Source: Methanobacterium sp. (lineage in GTDB: Archaea; Methanobacteriota; Methanobacteria; Methanobacteriales; Methanobacteriaceae). From it: a stretch of 64,000 bases of DNA. Location: the NCBI RefSeq assembly GCF_016217785.1, contig NZ_JACRGA010000005.1:1-64000 (forward strand). The letters run 5' to 3'. The notes below the pieces were generated by a model. The model searched no databases, was not told where the DNA came from, and worked only from the letters and a program-made list of their open reading frames with translations. Positions 35,538-46,628 of the stretch are shown here, piece by piece. Position numbers and translations under genes: made by a program. Position 1 is the first letter of the stretch; each line of letters begins with the position of its first letter.

Positions 35538-36035
35538 TCACATCCAGCTGTAAGGATTAAACTCCGAAGGTGGAATGTACATCACCTCAGCATAACCCTT
35601 CTTCAAAAGCTCCTGGTTCAGATTCACACCATCCACATAAACCAATGCCAGTGTACGGTCATATTTATCCTTATTTTTTGCATTGTCAATGTCCAGTCCC
35701 ACGGTTTTACCCAGACACATGCTAGTTACATAGTCTTTAGCAGTTTGATATCCTGCTTGCCCTCTCTCGGGGGTGTTAACTCCTACAAATCTTACTCTAC
35801 CCACTCCTTCCACGTCTATGGTATCCCCATCCACCACTTTGTAACACTTACCACTCACCTCAACATGTTGATCACTGGAACCAGTAGAAGTGGTAGTGGT
35901 TGTGGGAACTGCGCTAGGACTGCTGTTTGAAGAAGATACTGATGAGTTGTTTAAGGGATTTGAATCATGACTGGTGCACCCTGAAACAGCCACTGCCATG
36001 ATGCAGATGATAATTAAAGGATATTTAAAGCGCAT
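35538..36035 (-). CDS. Secreted thermonuclease-like lipoprotein (SNase domain)
   Basis: 165 residues. The signal peptide ends in the lipobox VAVSGC, so Cys20 is the probable anchor. A Ser/Thr-rich spacer follows (to about 55), then a staphylococcal nuclease domain. The Ca-binding DGDT is near 70, VRFVGVNTPE supplies the catalytic Arg and Glu, and KYDRTLALVY supplies the second Arg. The three catalytic residues all appear present. It would digest nucleic acid outside the membrane. The SD GAGGAACA precedes the ATG. Confidence 0.9.
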   Translation of the reverse strand: MRFKYPLIIICIMAVAVSGCTSHDSNPLNNSSVSSSNSSPSAVPTTTTTSTGSSDQHVEVSGKCYKVVDGDTIDVEGVGRVRFVGVNTPERGQAGYQTAKDYVTSMCLGKTVGLDIDNAKNKDKYDRTLALVYVDGVNLNQELLKKGYAEVMYIPPSEFNPYSWM

Positions 36036-36232
36036 TTTGTTCCTCTTAATATAATTATAATCCTAATCTGTTAAAAGCAATTTATTTCTTTATTAATAAG
36101 GTGGTTTTTAAAGATATAAAACTTTTTTAGCATATAAAACTATTTCCCATTACTCCTGAAGAATTCACGGGAGTCCCCTTGTTTTTTGCAGTTAGGATTC
36201 AGTACACGATGCAATTAAATGTAATAAAATCT

Positions 36233-37218
<986 letters not shown>

Positions 37219-37501
37219 TTGCAGTTTTTAAGAATTTCATTTTTTATTCTTATGTTAATTATTTAAATAATACTTACTTTTATTCAATTTTTTTGATTAA
37301 TTGTTAAAATTTCCTAAAAAAGCTTATTTAATCATTTAAAAATTAAATAATAAATTATTTAATTGAATATTAGTTTTAAACCGAATTTTAGGCATTAAAT
37401 ATTAAATTATCTTTTTATAATAGAAATATTGATATTTTCTATGTGTAGGATATGAATAGAAAGTATTAAATATGAGTTTTAGTCCAATATCTGTAGGTTA
37501 G
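37219..37501. other. AT-rich gap after galE
   Basis: About 280 very AT-rich bases with T runs that could end galE transcription. No gene or RNA is visible. Confidence 0.4.
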
Positions 37502-37723
37502 GCGGGTTCGAAGTGGCCCCATTGGTATCACATCTATTTTAGAACCCGGAGCAATACCATCCAAGTAATTGTTCAAGATTTATTTGCCTCTATGATAGGG
37601 TGCCCCGCATTGAGTTTAGTTCAGATGGCAGCTGTGGTAAATTACGATCAGCAAACCCATTTTGATCCTCGTAGACTAGCTATCAATCTTATCTATTCTG
37701 TTCTTTTTAACCAAAAGAAATGA
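37502..37723 (+). pseudogene. Open frame of 73 codons without a start, probable gene remnant
   Basis: The frame is open directly after a TAG. It reads AGSKWPHWYHIYFRTRSN, then VIVQDLFASMIGCPALSL, and NYDQQTHFDPRRLAINLIYS, ending NQKK. The composition looks protein-like, but there is no start codon before an internal ATG at 37592, and no SD. I do not recognise the family. It ends with the TGA of an ATGA overlap with the next small frame, as in coupled genes, so it may be the end of a gene whose front was lost. Confidence 0.4.
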
Positions 37724-37851
37724 AAGAAGGGAAATACTGGAATGATGAGCCTATATTATTAGGGGGTTTATGTATAACGGCTGGTTATTTTGTTTCTTCA
37801 CTTGGGCCTGAATTGGTAATGCATGGGGGTGAGATGATAACATTGGAATGA
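37720..37851 (+). CDS. Short frame of 43 codons coupled to the remnant upstream
   Basis: MKEGKYWNDEPILLGG...GYFVSSLGPELVMHGGEMITLE. It overlaps the upstream stop in ATGA and shows one possible membrane-associated stretch (ILLGGLCITAGYFVSSLG). No SD is visible and no family is recognised. It may be a real small gene or a second piece of the same decayed gene. Confidence 0.35.
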   Translation: MKEGKYWNDEPILLGGLCITAGYFVSSLGPELVMHGGEMITLE

Positions 37852-37882
37852 ACCAACATGCATTTAGGTTTTATATTCTCCG

Positions 37883-38917
37883 ATGGTGAAGGTGATATTA
37901 TTGGAAACAAAATATATTTATAAATTTATAGCAATTCTCATGGGTGTTGCACTAATTATTGGATTTTTAGCAAGTTTTTTACAAACTAGATCCCCTATTG
38001 ACTTATTGATCATTACAATAGGTGTGATAATGGTCATAGTTGGATTTTATATTCAAGGTGAAAAAATTAATGAAACTGTTACTTACTTTGCAGCCGTATC
38101 GGTTGTTAATGTTTTCCAATGGTTAATTGTTATCTATATCTTATTATTTATGAATCAAATTAACCTACCAATGGATTTTCTTATTGTTTTGGCTTTTGCT
38201 CCAGTGACGACCATAACTTTACTTAACCAAATTCGCACAAGTGATCTGAAATGCTTTGGAAATAGACAAAAGGCAAATAAGGACGTGATATTATCAGATA
38301 AAATGAAAAGGATATTAGATGATAAGGCAAAGATTGTATTGATATTTGCAGGTTTTGTGATAATGTTGGTCTTTTTTGCAAGTTTTTTATTTTCTAGATC
38401 TCCTGTAGAACTATTTGGTAGTTCTGTAGGGTTAATGGTTATTATATGGGGATTTTATCGTGAAGGGGAAAATATTGAAACACCACCCAATTATACCCCT
38501 GGTTTGTCCCAAAACAGATATTATCGTGAAAGTAAAAAGGTCAATGTAACAGTTACTTATTTTCTGGTTATGTTTGGTGTTTTAATATCTCAATGGTTAA
38601 TCATGTATTATATCAGCTTTATTTATCAATTTTACGTACCATATGAAGTATATAAAGGCGAATGGGCGTTTCTTCCTTATACTTTCACAATTTCCTTTTT
38701 TGCTACCTTCCTTTTTTATGTCCAAATTCGTGAAAGCGACCTAAAATACATTGGGAAAAAGAGAAAAACTAACAAAAAAAAGGAAAATAGGGGTTATTTA
38801 GTCTGTAATAAATGTAATGGATATTACAAACTCCAGTCAGATGAATCACCAGAAAACTTTGCCGACCAATGTGAATGTGGAGGAAAACTCGAATATCATG
38901 ATAATATAAAGCCTTAG
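37883..38917 (+). CDS. Duplicated membrane protein with a C-terminal zinc ribbon
   Basis: 344 residues, unknown family. It is an internal duplication. Half 1 (about 10-130) and half 2 (about 145-295) each hold FLASFLxxRSP or FFASFLFSRSP, a GFYxxGE turn, a VTVTYF or ETVTYF strand-helix, a QWLI helix, and QIRxSDLKxxG at the end. Each half has about four helices. The tail (310-340) is a zinc ribbon: VCNKCNGYY and CECGGKLEY. An alternative start is TTG at 37901 after the SD GGTGAT. Zinc ribbon tails of this kind are, as I recall, common on Methanobacteriales membrane proteins. Function unknown. Confidence 0.8.
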   Translation: MVKVILLETKYIYKFIAILMGVALIIGFLASFLQTRSPIDLLIITIGVIMVIVGFYIQGEKINETVTYFAAVSVVNVFQWLIVIYILLFMNQINLPMDFLIVLAFAPVTTITLLNQIRTSDLKCFGNRQKANKDVILSDKMKRILDDKAKIVLIFAGFVIMLVFFASFLFSRSPVELFGSSVGLMVIIWGFYREGENIETPPNYTPGLSQNRYYRESKKVNVTVTYFLVMFGVLISQWLIMYYISFIYQFYVPYEVYKGEWAFLPYTFTISFFATFLFYVQIRESDLKYIGKKRKTNKKKENRGYLVCNKCNGYYKLQSDESPENFADQCECGGKLEYHDNIKP

Positions 38918-39150
38918 AATCTCATGATAATCTTAAAAATAGAATAAAGAATGTTGAAATATGGTATAATTTCTCAAAGTAAAACTGTATTTAGAAACAA
39001 ACTCGTTAATAATCCATAAAACAAGCAAAACTAAAAGTAAAATTCTTCTTTCAACAAGAAAAATCTGAGGGATATCTTATATAAAATAGAATTAATGAAA
39101 TGGCATACAAAAGGATTTGTTATTCCAAGACTTCCTTAAAAAGAGAATAT

Positions 39151-39996
<846 letters not shown>

Positions 39997-40331
39997 AATC
40001 TTGCCTCCTTTATGTAATTTAGATCCTTTTTTGAGCATGCCCAGCATCCAATCATAATATTATTTTCTGGGACATTATTATACAGATAATGATGAATCTT
40101 GAAGTATTATTTTAATTTCCAATTATTCTAAAATAATCTTTTGCACATTTATTTTTTTTCAAAGGTAAATATTCGGGAAATCAGTCTTTTAGTCCTGGAA
40201 ATCAGTCTTTTCAGGGTTTATGATGATGAATATTATGGGTTTCTTACCACACCTGATGATCTGGTGACTCTGTAAATTCTTCTCATCATGTTCCCATAAG
40301 ACGATCCATGGTAATGGTTAATAAGAGAGAG
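39997..40331. repeat. galU-rfbC divergent gap with a 15-base direct repeat
   Basis: No gene is present. GGAAATCAGTCTTTT occurs exactly at 40176-40190 and 40197-40211, a spacing of 21 bases or two helical turns. That could be a pair of operator half-sites or a slippage duplication. Confidence 0.5.
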
Positions 40332-40340
40332 ATATATAAA
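40332..40340 (+). promoter_or_regulatory. TATA box of the rfbC-rfbB operon
   Basis: ATATATAAA lies 34 bases before the rfbC ATG. A start site near 40362 leaves a very short leader that may just contain GGTG. Confidence 0.6.
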
Positions 40341-40369
40341 ACTTTCCAAGAAGAATTAACGGTGTATTT

Positions 40370-40837
40370 ATGATTGACGGCGTAAAAGTAAAGAATCTTA
40401 AAGTAATTCCTGATGAGCGGGGATGGCTCATGGAAATATTAAGGTGTGATGATGATATTTATCAGGAATTCGGACAGGTCTACCTGACCACAGCATATCC
40501 CGGAGTGGTGAAGGCATGGCATTTACACAAAAAACAGACCGACAACTTCACATGTGTTCACGGTATGATGAAGGTCGCATTATATGATAGTCGGGAGGAT
40601 TCACCTACCTATGGTGAACTCAACGAATTTTTCATTGGAGACAGAAATCCAATGCTCATAAGTGTCCCCCCATTAGTTTATCATGGGTTTAAAGCGGTGG
40701 GTGATGAAACTGCCTTCTTTGTAAGCGTCCCCACATTGGCCTTTAACTACGATGAACCTGATGAGTACCGTCTTGATCCAGATACTGATGAAATCCCCTA
40801 CGACTGGATACTGGATGAGAACAAAAAACACGGATAA
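40370..40837 (+). CDS. rfbC: dTDP-4-dehydrorhamnose 3,5-epimerase family protein
   Basis: 155 residues of the RmlC cupin family. Key elements are DERGWLMEI, the His of AWHLHKKQTDNF, the G-D turn of VHGMMKVALYDSR and PPLVYHGFKAV. It is shorter than classical RmlC (about 180), as in many archaeal forms. It acts on dTDP-4-keto-6-deoxyglucose made by the next gene. Epimerase or ketoisomerase activity cannot be separated here. rfbB begins after 12 bases. Confidence 0.88.
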   Translation: MIDGVKVKNLKVIPDERGWLMEILRCDDDIYQEFGQVYLTTAYPGVVKAWHLHKKQTDNFTCVHGMMKVALYDSREDSPTYGELNEFFIGDRNPMLISVPPLVYHGFKAVGDETAFFVSVPTLAFNYDEPDEYRLDPDTDEIPYDWILDENKKHG

Positions 40838-40849
40838 CTGGTGGTTTAT

Positions 40850-41788
40850 ATGAAGATAATGATTACAGGTGGTGCAGGATTCATAGGATCCAACTTCGTA
40901 CACCATCTCTGTGCTAATGATGATTATGAAGTGGTGGTCCTGGACAAGTTAACCTATGCCGGGGACATGGAAAACCTGCGGGAAGTCCGTGACAAAATCG
41001 AATTTGTTAAAGGGGACATAGCAGATGAGGAACTGGTGTCCCAGGTAATGCGGGACTGTGATATGGTGGTTAACTTCGCTGCTGAGACCCATGTGGACCG
41101 ATCCATAGAGGACCCTGGGGTGTTTGTCAAAACCGATGTCATCGGAACCTACAACCTCCTGGAAAATGTCCGCAAATATGATGTTGAACGTTACCTGCAG
41201 ATATCCACCGATGAAGTTTACGGGAGCATAGAATCAGGATCATTCACTGAAAGCAGCAACCTGGATCCATCCAGCCCTTATTCAGCCAGTAAAGCCGGCG
41301 GAGACCTCCTGGTAGGAGCGTACTGGAGGACCTATGACACCCCAATAATCATCACCCGGAGCAGTAACAACTTCGGACCCCGTCAGTACCCGGAAAAGCT
41401 GATACCACTTTTCATCTTAAATGCAATGCAGGATAAATCCCTGCCAGTTTATGGGGATGGGAAGAACATACGAGACTGGATCTATGTAATGGATAACTGT
41501 AAAGGAATAGAAACAGCCCTACTTAAGGGTGAACTGGGCGAAGTTTACAATATCGGTGGGGGAAACGAGAAAAACAATCTGGAAATAACTCACCTCATAC
41601 TTGAGCTGTTAAACAAGCCAGAGAGCCTGATAACCTTTGTAGATGACCGGTTGGGTCACGACCGCCGTTACTCATTGGACTCTTCTAAAGCCATGAAACT
41701 GGGCTGGAAACCTGAGTTTTCATTTGAGGAAGCATTAAGAGAAACAGTGGAATGGTATAAAGAGAATTATTCCCGGTATTTGAAGTAA
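40850..41788 (+). CDS. rfbB: dTDP-glucose 4,6-dehydratase
   Basis: 312 residues, extended SDR. NAD motif TGGAGFIGSN, the dehydratase-specific STDEVYG (Thr-Asp-Glu), and YSASKAGGD with Tyr and Lys. SSNNFGPRQYPEKLIP and IRDWIYVMDN follow. It makes dTDP-4-keto-6-deoxy-glucose. The ATG is preferred over the GTG at 40841, which lies in the SD GGTGGTT. rmlA and rmlD homologues are not in this window, although galU is close by. Confidence 0.95.
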   Translation: MKIMITGGAGFIGSNFVHHLCANDDYEVVVLDKLTYAGDMENLREVRDKIEFVKGDIADEELVSQVMRDCDMVVNFAAETHVDRSIEDPGVFVKTDVIGTYNLLENVRKYDVERYLQISTDEVYGSIESGSFTESSNLDPSSPYSASKAGGDLLVGAYWRTYDTPIIITRSSNNFGPRQYPEKLIPLFILNAMQDKSLPVYGDGKNIRDWIYVMDNCKGIETALLKGELGEVYNIGGGNEKNNLEITHLILELLNKPESLITFVDDRLGHDRRYSLDSSKAMKLGWKPEFSFEEALRETVEWYKENYSRYLK

Positions 41789-41860
41789 ATTCCACGTTAC
41801 TTGACCAGAAACCTATTTCATATCCTTTTTTTTATTTATTTAATCGATGAATACTAAAAA

Positions 41861-42151
41861 TTAGATTAAATCCTCTAAAATCTTATAAAACTCGTTTTCA
41901 TCCATATCATATATGAGCAGGGTTTTCTGGCGGCTTTTATGCCCTGCGATAATATCAGTGGCATGACCAGTCAAAGTAGAAAATTCTTTCATGAGTTCTT
42001 TATTGGCTTTCCCCTTGGTTGGGGGTGATTTGAGTTTCACTTCCAATGTCTGCCTCCACTTGTTGTAACCAGCTATCTGGAACTTAGCTGATTTAGGGGA
42101 TACCTCTATCATCACCATTATTCCCTGGGGAGTGGTTTGAACTGCCTGCAT
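41861..42151 (-). CDS. DUF167 (YggU) family protein
   Basis: 96 residues. Conserved features are VSPKSAKFQIAGYNKWRQ, LKSPPTKGKANKELMKEF, and IIAGHKSRQKTLLI. The family is small, widespread and of unknown function. It lies convergent to rfbB and near the tRNA gene. Nothing unusual. Confidence 0.9.
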   Translation of the reverse strand: MQAVQTTPQGIMVMIEVSPKSAKFQIAGYNKWRQTLEVKLKSPPTKGKANKELMKEFSTLTGHATDIIAGHKSRQKTLLIYDMDENEFYKILEDLI

Positions 42152-42336
42152 AATGAAAACATCCTGTTTATCAATTAATTTTATTGATTAACTTTTAATT
42201 GTTATTTTTTAGTTATTTGGAATCTTTATAATACTTGCCAATACTTGAAAGTACTTTGTAATAATTATAAGTTTTTTCTTCTTCATATAAGCTGCTTTTA
42301 AACCATTTAAATACTGTTCTAATCATTAACGGTAAC

Positions 42337-42345
42337 CTTTAAATA
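42337..42345 (+). promoter_or_regulatory. TATA box of tRNA-Leu
   Basis: CTTTAAATA with GTAAC upstream as a BRE-like element. The start site would be near 42367, giving a 5' leader of about 30 bases for RNase P. Confidence 0.5.
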
Positions 42346-42358
42346 GTGTAAGTGAGAG

Positions 42359-42391
<33 letters not shown>

Positions 42392-42392
42392 C

Positions 42393-42485
<93 letters not shown>

Positions 42486-42517
42486 CTTATTGAACTCTTT
42501 TTGTTTTTAATTTAGGT

Positions 42518-42928
42518 TCAGACAATTATAGTAACCTTTAATGTTTTTCCAGAGGCAAGTTCGGTGATTAGATCACTGTCCAGATCCACAGATGCCTTGT
42601 CTGCGCGTATCATCAAGGTGCGACTGCAAGTATAATCACTCCTGCGGCACACCATATCTGTGGGATGATCCAGGGTCAGTGCAGGATGTCCATATCCGGT
42701 AATAACGTCCTTTGCATTTTCTGTTTCTAGAATAATTCGAATTTTTGTATCTTCATTCTGGATGGCCTCCCTCATCTGGAGGGGCAGGTCATTTAAGGAG
42801 ACTTTTGATGACACTCCCACAATACAATCTGCTGCCAGTCCAATTTCGGTGTCCTGAGTTACTTCGAATGTGGTCTTGTGTTTGGAGGTTACGTTGTGAT
42901 GTCCTTTGGCTTCGAATGTGTATTCCAT
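42518..42928 (-). CDS. DUF371 family archaeal protein
   Basis: 136 residues with a beta-rich fold. Features are FEAKGHHNVTSKHKTTFEVT at the start, then LAADCIVGVSSKVSL. GYGHPALTLDHPTDMVCRRSDY and SRTLMIRADKAS follow. The family is conserved in methanogens and related Euryarchaea, of unknown function. The two Cys could be structural. It is convergent to the tRNA gene. Confidence 0.88.
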   Translation of the reverse strand: MEYTFEAKGHHNVTSKHKTTFEVTQDTEIGLAADCIVGVSSKVSLNDLPLQMREAIQNEDTKIRIILETENAKDVITGYGHPALTLDHPTDMVCRRSDYTCSRTLMIRADKASVDLDSDLITELASGKTLKVTIIV

Positions 42929-43170
42929 TTAATCACCTTGATTGTTAATATGTAAGAAGTGTTGATGAATGGGTAGGTGTTATGTTCCCTTGAATTAACC
43001 TTTGAAACGTTTTCATCCCCTTGAATTTTGTTTCTAAATTAAGTTGATTCCCATTATCAGGGGTTGATCCCATTAAGGGGGTTGATCTCATTATCAGGGG
43101 TCATGATTTTAATATATTCAAAATGATATTTGATTAGTATATGTAGAATTGGTGTGCAGGATTATAATTA
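42929..43170. repeat. Gap with a decayed 20-base triplicate
   Basis: No gene. GTTGATnCCATTATCAGGGG-type units occur three times at about 43043-43101. The rest is AT-rich. Confidence 0.6.
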
Positions 43171-43257
43171 TAATTGTAGAATAAGTTATGAATCAAAAAT
43201 AATTGTAATAAAGTTAGGAATCAAATAATTGTAGAATTAAGTTAGGAATCAAAAAAA
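43171..43257. repeat. Three tandem 26-32-base repeats before the MBL gene
   Basis: TAATTGTAGAATnAAGTTAGGAATCAAA appears three times with small changes. The last copy ends 16 bases before the ATG of the next gene, so the array makes up its promoter or leader region. Confidence 0.8.
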
Positions 43258-43273
43258 TGTTCCCGGTGTTTCC

Positions 43274-44095
43274 ATGAAGATCAATTGTGTAGTAGATAAC
43301 AGGGCAGGACTCAAATCAGGTTTATATGCCGAGCATGGGTTTTCCTTACTGGTGGAAGGAAATGATAAAAAACTCCTGGTAGATACAGGACAGACACCCA
43401 CGGTTTTGAAACATAACCTGGATCTCCTGGGAATTAACACAGTGGATGGGGTGCTGCTGAGTCACGGGCACAGTGACCACACTGGAGGCATCCCTGCAAT
43501 TGTAGACAGTATCAATATTCAGGGTAATGAAACCAAATTTTACATGCATCCTGAGACATTAGGTCTTAAATATGCAGTACTGGATGGTAAAGAGCGTTAC
43601 ATTGGGTTCCCAAAAAGTGTTGATGTGGAAACTCTCAACCTGGATTGGGTAACTGAAAATACCAGAATCAGTGGTGATATGTGGATTTTCAACCAGGTAG
43701 AAGATCATTCTGGTTTTGAACCCATACCAGAATACCTGAAGGTTAAGGAAAATGGGAAATGTTTACCAGATAAATTCAAGGATGAATTGAATCTGGTGGT
43801 TAAAACTGATAATGGGCTGATTCTAATTTCGGGTTGCGCCCACAGGGGCATCGTTAACATCCTCTATTCTGTCAGTGAATATTTTCAGGATGATATATAC
43901 GGAGTTGTGGGAGGATCACATCTCATGGACGCCCCTCAACAGAGGATTCAAAAGACCGTGGAATCCTTCAAAAAATTAAACCCTGAAATCATTGCACTGG
44001 GTCATTGCACAGGTTTTGATGCGTTATGCTTGTTTAAAAGGGAATTTGGGGAAAAATTCATCCCACTGGAGTCTGGTGCAGAAATCCTGATCTAG
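43274..44095 (+). CDS. Metallo-beta-lactamase fold hydrolase (COG1237, methanopterin-synthase-like)
   Basis: 273 residues. The zinc motif is LLSHGHSDHTGG; later ligands are SGCAHRGIVN and LGHCTG. The family includes the methanogen enzyme described as dihydropteroate synthase-like, joining the pterin to ribofuranosylaminobenzene phosphate in methanopterin synthesis. Homologues in the same genome differ in role, so the assignment is tentative. The end of the gene (AGAAATCCTGATCTAG) is copied twice more downstream. Confidence 0.82.
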   Translation: MKINCVVDNRAGLKSGLYAEHGFSLLVEGNDKKLLVDTGQTPTVLKHNLDLLGINTVDGVLLSHGHSDHTGGIPAIVDSINIQGNETKFYMHPETLGLKYAVLDGKERYIGFPKSVDVETLNLDWVTENTRISGDMWIFNQVEDHSGFEPIPEYLKVKENGKCLPDKFKDELNLVVKTDNGLILISGCAHRGIVNILYSVSEYFQDDIYGVVGGSHLMDAPQQRIQKTVESFKKLNPEIIALGHCTGFDALCLFKREFGEKFIPLESGAEILI

Positions 44096-44174
44096 TGTAA
44101 AATACTGATTTAAGGTGTAGAAAATCCTGATCTGAGTGTAAAATACTGATTTAAGGTGCAGAAATCCTGATCTA
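44075..44174. repeat. Tandem duplication copying the end of the MBL gene
   Basis: The unit GGTGCAGAAATCCTGATCTA... plus a TGTAAAATACTGATTTAA tail starts inside the gene (coding GAEILI and stop). It repeats at 44114-44154, and a partial third copy is at 44155-44174. Units of 39 and 41 bases. Confidence 0.85.
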
Positions 44175-44197
44175 AATTGTAAGGGTGAGAAGGTTCC

Positions 44198-44662
44198 ATG
44201 GTCACAAAAACTATTTTAAAAGGAACATACTGTCTTCTAATAAATTTAAACAAAAATCAATCCATAGAAATCGGTAAAAAAGGAGAAATTCAGTTTAAAA
44301 AGGGTTGTCATGTTTATGTGGGATCTGCCCTCAATTCCCTGGAGGGGAGGATCAAAAGACACCTCAGGCAAAATAAAAAGATGCACTGGCACGTGGATTA
44401 CCTCCTGGACAGTCCCCATACTCAAGTAACAGAAGTATTTTACAGTGATGATGGTGATAAACACGAATGTGAACTGGCAGCCCAAATAGCTCTAAAAGGA
44501 GCAGAAATAAAGGGTTTTGGTTGTTCTGATTGCAACTGCCCGGCACACTTATTCTATTTTCAAAATGAGTCTCAGGCCACTTTAAACTGCCTGGAAGGGT
44601 TTAAAAAATTAAAATTAGAGGTTAAGGCCCTTGAAGATTTGACCCTTGAAGATTTGGATTAA
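44198..44662 (+). CDS. DUF123 (GIY-YIG-like) protein
   Basis: 154 residues. KGTYCLLINL at the start, GCHVYVGSALNSLEGRIKRHL, HWHVDYLL, the Glu of KHECELA, and GFGCSDCNCPAHLFYF. The family relates to GIY-YIG nucleases, with the GxxVYVGSA...RIxRHL motif and the Glu as candidate active site. It is small and stand-alone here, of unknown biological role. The C-terminus has a doubled LEDLT/LEDLD from a 15-base tandem repeat (44628-44657). Confidence 0.88.
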   Translation: MVTKTILKGTYCLLINLNKNQSIEIGKKGEIQFKKGCHVYVGSALNSLEGRIKRHLRQNKKMHWHVDYLLDSPHTQVTEVFYSDDGDKHECELAAQIALKGAEIKGFGCSDCNCPAHLFYFQNESQATLNCLEGFKKLKLEVKALEDLTLEDLD

Positions 44663-44669
44663 AATATAT

Positions 44670-44738
44670 GGAAATAGTCTGATTGAGTTCTGGAAGTATT
44701 TGATTGAGTTATGGGAAATAGTCTGATTGAGTTCTGGA
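44670..44738. repeat. 25-base exact direct repeat after the DUF123 gene
   Basis: GGAAATAGTCTGATTGAGTT and the next five bases occur at 44670-44694 and 44714-44738, exactly. It follows the stop codon by nine bases. Confidence 0.8.
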
Positions 44739-44790
44739 GTATTAATTGATATATGGATTAGATGAACTGGTTATTTATGATAATATTGTT

Positions 44791-45599
44791 TTATGGTCTC
44801 TTTGGTAACTGAAATCCCCTGAAAAATTCATCAAATTCATCAGCACCCATGGGTTCGGGGATAACAAAGTCCTGGTTATCTAAAATAGCTGAAGAAAGAT
44901 CCCGGTATTTTTGGGCCTGTTCTGATTCTGGGAACTTTTCCATAACTGTCTTGGCATCTATCTCACTCTGTTGAACCAGTTCACTGCGGGGGATCACCCC
45001 TATAACCTTACTCCCAATACTGTGAGTGAATTCTTCCACGATCTCTAATTCTCGGTTGATACCTCTGCAGTTGCAGATAATGCCACCGAGATTGCTTTTA
45101 AGTTTTTTTATACCCTTGGAAATGTTGTTAGCTGCATAAAGAGCCATGTACTCCCCAGAAGTAACGATGTAAACTTCATCGGCAAAGTTCTCCCTGAGCG
45201 GTACTGCGAATCCTCCGCAGACCACATCCCCCAGCACATCGTAGATGATAACTTCTGGGTCCTGGCTAAAGACTTCCAGGTTCTCCAGGAGTTTCATAGC
45301 CACAATAACTCCCCTCCCTGCGCAACCAACACCAGGTTCGGGGCCTCCGCTTTCCACGCACATCACATTGCCGTATCCTGGGAAGACCACATCCTCCTCT
45401 TGAGCATCTCTTTTTTCTTTTAAGATGTCCAGGATGGTGGGGATTCTTCGCCCCACCAGGGTGCGTGTGGTGTCTGCCTTGGGGTCGCAGCCAATTACCA
45501 GAACGCTTTTATCTTCTGAGTAGGATGCAGCCAGGTTGGCGACAATGGTGGATTTACCAATACCACCCTTACCATAAATGGCAATGTGCTTGCTCTTAC

Positions 45600-45603
<4 letters not shown>
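44791..45603 (-). CDS. cfbC: Ni-sirohydrochlorin a,c-diamide reductive cyclase, NifH-like subunit
   Basis: 270 residues of the NifH family. It is the ATP-dependent reductase that feeds electrons to CfbD in F430 synthesis. P-loop GKGGIGKST at 11-19. Cys94 (GCAGRG) and Cys129 (VVCGGF) would hold the [4Fe-4S] cluster between two subunits; DPKADTT is switch I. CfbC is preferred over nitrogenase NifH on account of the general sequence and the absence of nif neighbours. Its ATG overlaps the stop of the CBS gene (ATGA). Confidence 0.9.
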
Positions 45604-46076
<473 letters not shown>

Positions 46077-46628
46077 ATCAACTCCTTTCCCTGAACAATT
46101 CTTAAATTACTATAATCAATTCTTAAATTACTATGATAAATCTATACCTTTTAATCTAACACATATCTCCTAATTAGTATAACCTTATAGGGAATAAAAT
46201 TTTTCTATTTTTGCTCATGGTGAGTGGTTATTATCTATTTTTTTATCAACTCATCCAATATCTCCTTCTTGGATGTGTATGCCTCATCACTATTAATGGA
46301 CTAACCTTCACCCCATCCCAATACTTCTAGGAAAGATTTCAGATATTCATAGTTATAAAAGGATCTATGTTTTTATGCAACGCCTATTTGCATTTACTTC
46401 ACTCATTTTTTGTGTTGTAAAACTCTATCATAAGTAAATGATTAATTCAAAGATAATTGATGCAACTTTGATTATAGTTCTGATAATTGATAGAGTTTAA
46501 TCCTCCTTAAGAATTTTTTTTGATAAAATTATAGTGGATTATTTTTTGATAAATTGTGAGTGGATTAACATTAATTTTTGAAAATTAAAAAGGTAAAATA
46601 AAATTAGCAAAAAATAGTATTTAGTATC
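46077..46628. other. 552-base gap with a 26-base direct repeat
   Basis: Very AT-rich. TTTTTTGATAAAATTATAGT plus GGATTA (46516-46541) is repeated with four changes at 46542-46567. A 37-codon frame at 46217-46330 has no SD and no family, and I do not take it as a gene. No RNA is visible. Confidence 0.5.

Noticed and set aside
37505..37520. GGTTCGAA, a tRNA T-loop-like motif
   Set aside because: The flanking bases do not pair as a T stem and no acceptor or anticodon stem is present.
42929..44174. Repeat blocks as a possible CRISPR array
   Set aside because: Units are directly adjacent, degenerate and without unique spacers, and no cas gene is in the window.
46217..46330. 37-codon hydrophobic frame in the gap before the CBS gene
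   Set aside because: No SD, no TATA box at proper distance and no recognisable pattern beyond AT-driven hydrophobicity.
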